Assembly: GCA_964400355.1 (NCBI GenBank)
Contig: CAYNTO010000001.1
Location: 62,001-126,000 of the forward strand
Source: JACKAL01 sp964400355
GTDB lineage: Bacteria > Bdellovibrionota > Bdellovibrionia > Bdellovibrionales > JAGQZY01
DNA: 64,000 bases
Direction of reading: 5' to 3'
Shown piece by piece: positions 62,164-64,000 of this stretch. Position 1 is the stretch's first letter. Every line of letters starts with the position of its first letter. The position numbers and the translations under genes are program-made. The notes beneath the pieces are model-generated. The model had not been told where the DNA came from and ran no database searches. It saw nothing but the letters and a program-made list of their open reading frames with translations.

Positions 62164-64000
62164 ATGCCCAAGGTCAAGATGCGTACACTGCTTGGAATTT
62201 TATTTCAAATTCTCTACATGAGCTTTGCAAGCGGCAGCGTATTTTTATTCACCAGCATCGTTGCGCCTTTAAAACCTGTGATTAGTCATCCCTCCACACA
62301 TCTTCCGCGCATGAGTATTCGTATGAACGAGTACTCGCTTCCGATGGCCGCACTCGAAGACGACTATAATGTTGGTGAATTGGAAGACGAAGTGATTCCC
62401 AACAATATCCCAGCTCGAGTTTTGCGCCCGGGAAATGTGGAAATGAAAATCACTGTTCCTGTTTTGCGCATTCCGAGCATGCGCGTTCAGGCGAGCACCA
62501 TTCAAGAGTTGTCTTTAGGTGTGACGCCAATTGCACAACCGGTCGCATACAAAGAGACTGAACCACAAACAGTAGATCCCGGTGCCGCTGCTATGATGAG
62601 CCTCCTTAAACATCCCCACTATTGGATCGAAGGAAAAATTCAGCTGATGGATGGCTTAGCGCTCGCCAGTTCTCACGATAAGATCAATGTGGGTTGGGTG
62701 TTGGATGGAGAGATCAAGCGCGAAGGCCGTGTATCTATCAACGAGGGAACGTATACAATTAAAGTCGATAAACTCCAGGGTGAATTGGTTGCAGAACTCG
62801 TAGACGCTAAAGGTTTCGTCATGGGTGAGGCGACGATTGATTTAGATAAGGTCATGCGCGAGCGCGGAGACGCCAACATCACAATCGCCGATGTGGATCT
62901 TAAACTGGCACCTTACAATTTTGGATTCAGAGCGCGCACGCTATCGGTATACGATACGCCATCGAGCAAGATGCCTATTGCTCAAGCCGAGGTGTCTTTA
63001 GGCCGCCACGATCTGCACTTTCCTTCGAATGAGCGCGGCGAAGTGAAGAGCGATGGACTGAGTGCGAAATCGACAGCAGTGCTTTACGCTGCTAAAGGTG
63101 GCCACCGCGAAACTATAGTGATTGCCGATTTCGCTAAAGAGCAGCGTATGCGCATGTTCCCTGAGAAATATGTAAAAGCCTTGTTCGATGCGATCGAGTT
63201 TCCAAAAGAGTTTCGCGATCAGGGCGTAATCTGGGGCCAAGTGGTCAATCGTGGTGTCGCCACAGGCGGTTACCGCGTGCGTTTGGCTCAGCACCGCGAA
63301 GTTACACCCATTTATTTTGATATGTACATTCCCATGAAGCAAAACAAAGAAACCTCGGCCGATGGCCAGTACGCCTTTGTCGGTTTGCTCGAGGGTTACT
63401 ACGAGATCGAAGTGATCGATTCCACCGATGCGGTGATCGATACGAAAATTGTTTACGTGCAGCCGGCGGCAGTATCGACTGTGGAGTTTGAAGTGGCTCG
63501 TAGTAAAACGGTATACGTGAAATACTTCGATCCGTTCCGAACGGCCCCGCGGCCTATCGAATACGTCACCTTGGGACAAAAGAGCACGCTGACCGCTGAG
63601 ACAGAAACGGCTGTAGCCATCAACACCTTTGCGGGTGAAGATCCGCTATTGCTCTTTGCGCGCACAGAAAATGCAGACACCGGGAGCGCCTCTTTTGCCA
63701 GCCGCTCTAACAAATACCAGGAAATTCCCGTGCTCGATCACTCGTGGTTTGAGGCGATCGCCAAAAAATACAAGTTCGACAAAGCCCAAGGCGCCATCGT
63801 TGGCTTCGTGGACACTCAAGAACATTTCCAAGTATACCTCGACAAGGCCGTTCTCGATTACAAGGTTCTTTACTTCGACGTACAAGGGAACATCCTCACG
63901 CCAAAAGACGTAGGCCGCCAACGCGCAGGTTTCATATTCTACAACACCAGCTCCGACCTCCATACCGTGCTCATCGAAACCAACTCCGGCCAAATGGTTT
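62164..64000 (+). CDS. Large predicted exported protein, unknown (3' end beyond window)
   Basis: Frame open from ATG 62164 to the window edge, 612 codons visible. An N-terminal hydrophobic segment (TLLGILFQILYMSFASGSVF) looks like a signal peptide or anchor. The rest is rich in beta strands and polar residues, with segments like SADGQYAFVGLLEGYYEIEV that resemble Ig-like or carboxypeptidase-regulatory (CNA-B/CarboxypepD) modules: a turn after xDGxYxF and a GLxxGxY motif. Probably an envelope or surface protein. Not recognised as a known family. Confidence 0.75.
   Translation, partial: MPKVKMRTLLGILFQILYMSFASGSVFLFTSIVAPLKPVISHPSTHLPRMSIRMNEYSLPMAALEDDYNVGELEDEVIPNNIPARVLRPGNVEMKITVPVLRIPSMRVQASTIQELSLGVTPIAQPVAYKETEPQTVDPGAAAMMSLLKHPHYWIEGKIQLMDGLALASSHDKINVGWVLDGEIKREGRVSINEGTYTIKVDKLQGELVAELVDAKGFVMGEATIDLDKVMRERGDANITIADVDLKLAPYNFGFRARTLSVYDTPSSKMPIAQAEVSLGRHDLHFPSNERGEVKSDGLSAKSTAVLYAAKGGHRETIVIADFAKEQRMRMFPEKYVKALFDAIEFPKEFRDQGVIWGQVVNRGVATGGYRVRLAQHREVTPIYFDMYIPMKQNKETSADGQYAFVGLLEGYYEIEVIDSTDAVIDTKIVYVQPAAVSTVEFEVARSKTVYVKYFDPFRTAPRPIEYVTLGQKSTLTAETETAVAINTFAGEDPLLLFARTENADTGSASFASRSNKYQEIPVLDHSWFEAIAKKYKFDKAQGAIVGFVDTQEHFQVYLDKAVLDYKVLYFDVQGNILTPKDVGRQRAGFIFYNTSSDLHTVLIETNSGQMV

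Overview
The window spans a chromosomal replication origin and its flanks. Gene order is atpG-atpA-atpH-atpF-atpF', bactofilin, parB-parA, rsmG-mnmG-mnmE-jag-yidC-yidD-rnpA-rpmH, then dnaA-oriC-dnaN-recF-gyrB-gyrA. This order, the F1Fo genes split on either side of the origin, many small lipoproteins, a three-subunit succinate dehydrogenase and Gram-negative envelope genes (a SurA-like chaperone, an LptM-like lipoprotein, FtsK) suggest a Gram-negative bacterium related to Bdellovibrio (Bdellovibrionota). The lineage is inferred from synteny and was not searched.

Left of the origin (1-13.8 kb) almost everything is on the minus strand, so it is transcribed away from oriC. It holds the F1 and stalk genes of ATP synthase, a bactofilin, ParB/ParA with three parS palindromes at 6.2-6.9 kb, a lone plus-strand lipoprotein gene between the parS sites, the tRNA/rRNA modification genes, and the membrane insertase/RNase P/L34 block. 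The origin lies at 13.8-15.9 kb. The dnaA-dnaN gap carries degenerate DnaA boxes, a run of CTA triplets matching a DnaA-trio, and an AT-rich tract.

Right of the origin (15.9-25.6 kb) the plus strand carries the clamp, RecF and gyrase genes. A TPR lipoprotein, atpZ, atpI, atpB and atpE follow and end in a strong terminator. From 25.8 to 29.5 kb are a large lysine-rich protein with a degenerate receiver domain and a secreted subtilisin-like protease with a glycine-rich repeat. From 29.6 to 39.9 kb the minus strand carries uvrA, a phosphohexomutase, pdxA with three parvulin-type isomerase genes, a DUF374 acyltransferase and etfA/etfB. The plus-strand sdhCAB operon and an acetyltransferase gene follow.

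The 44-55 kb region is mixed. It has a predicted secreted zinc metallopeptidase, a lipoprotein, an alpha/beta hydrolase with an FHA protein, and rpsF-DUF2232-rplI with no rpsR. It also has an SDR enzyme, a LysR regulator divergent from a decayed NAD(P)-binding gene, dnaB and a Fis-type protein. DnaA-box clusters occur in the pseudogene and upstream of ftsK. From 55.1 to 60.9 kb, ftsK, a TPR-like secreted protein, an LptM-like lipoprotein and dapF-dapA-dapB are closely packed on the plus strand. The window ends with a small transaldolase, a lipoprotein and a large exported protein cut by the edge.

No tRNA, rRNA, CRISPR array, insertion sequence or prophage was seen. Most of the window is core genome. 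The less ordinary parts are the origin architecture, the parS-overlapped lipoprotein gene, the off-origin DnaA-box clusters, a UvrA with a shrunken insertion domain, and several unrecognised envelope or signalling proteins.
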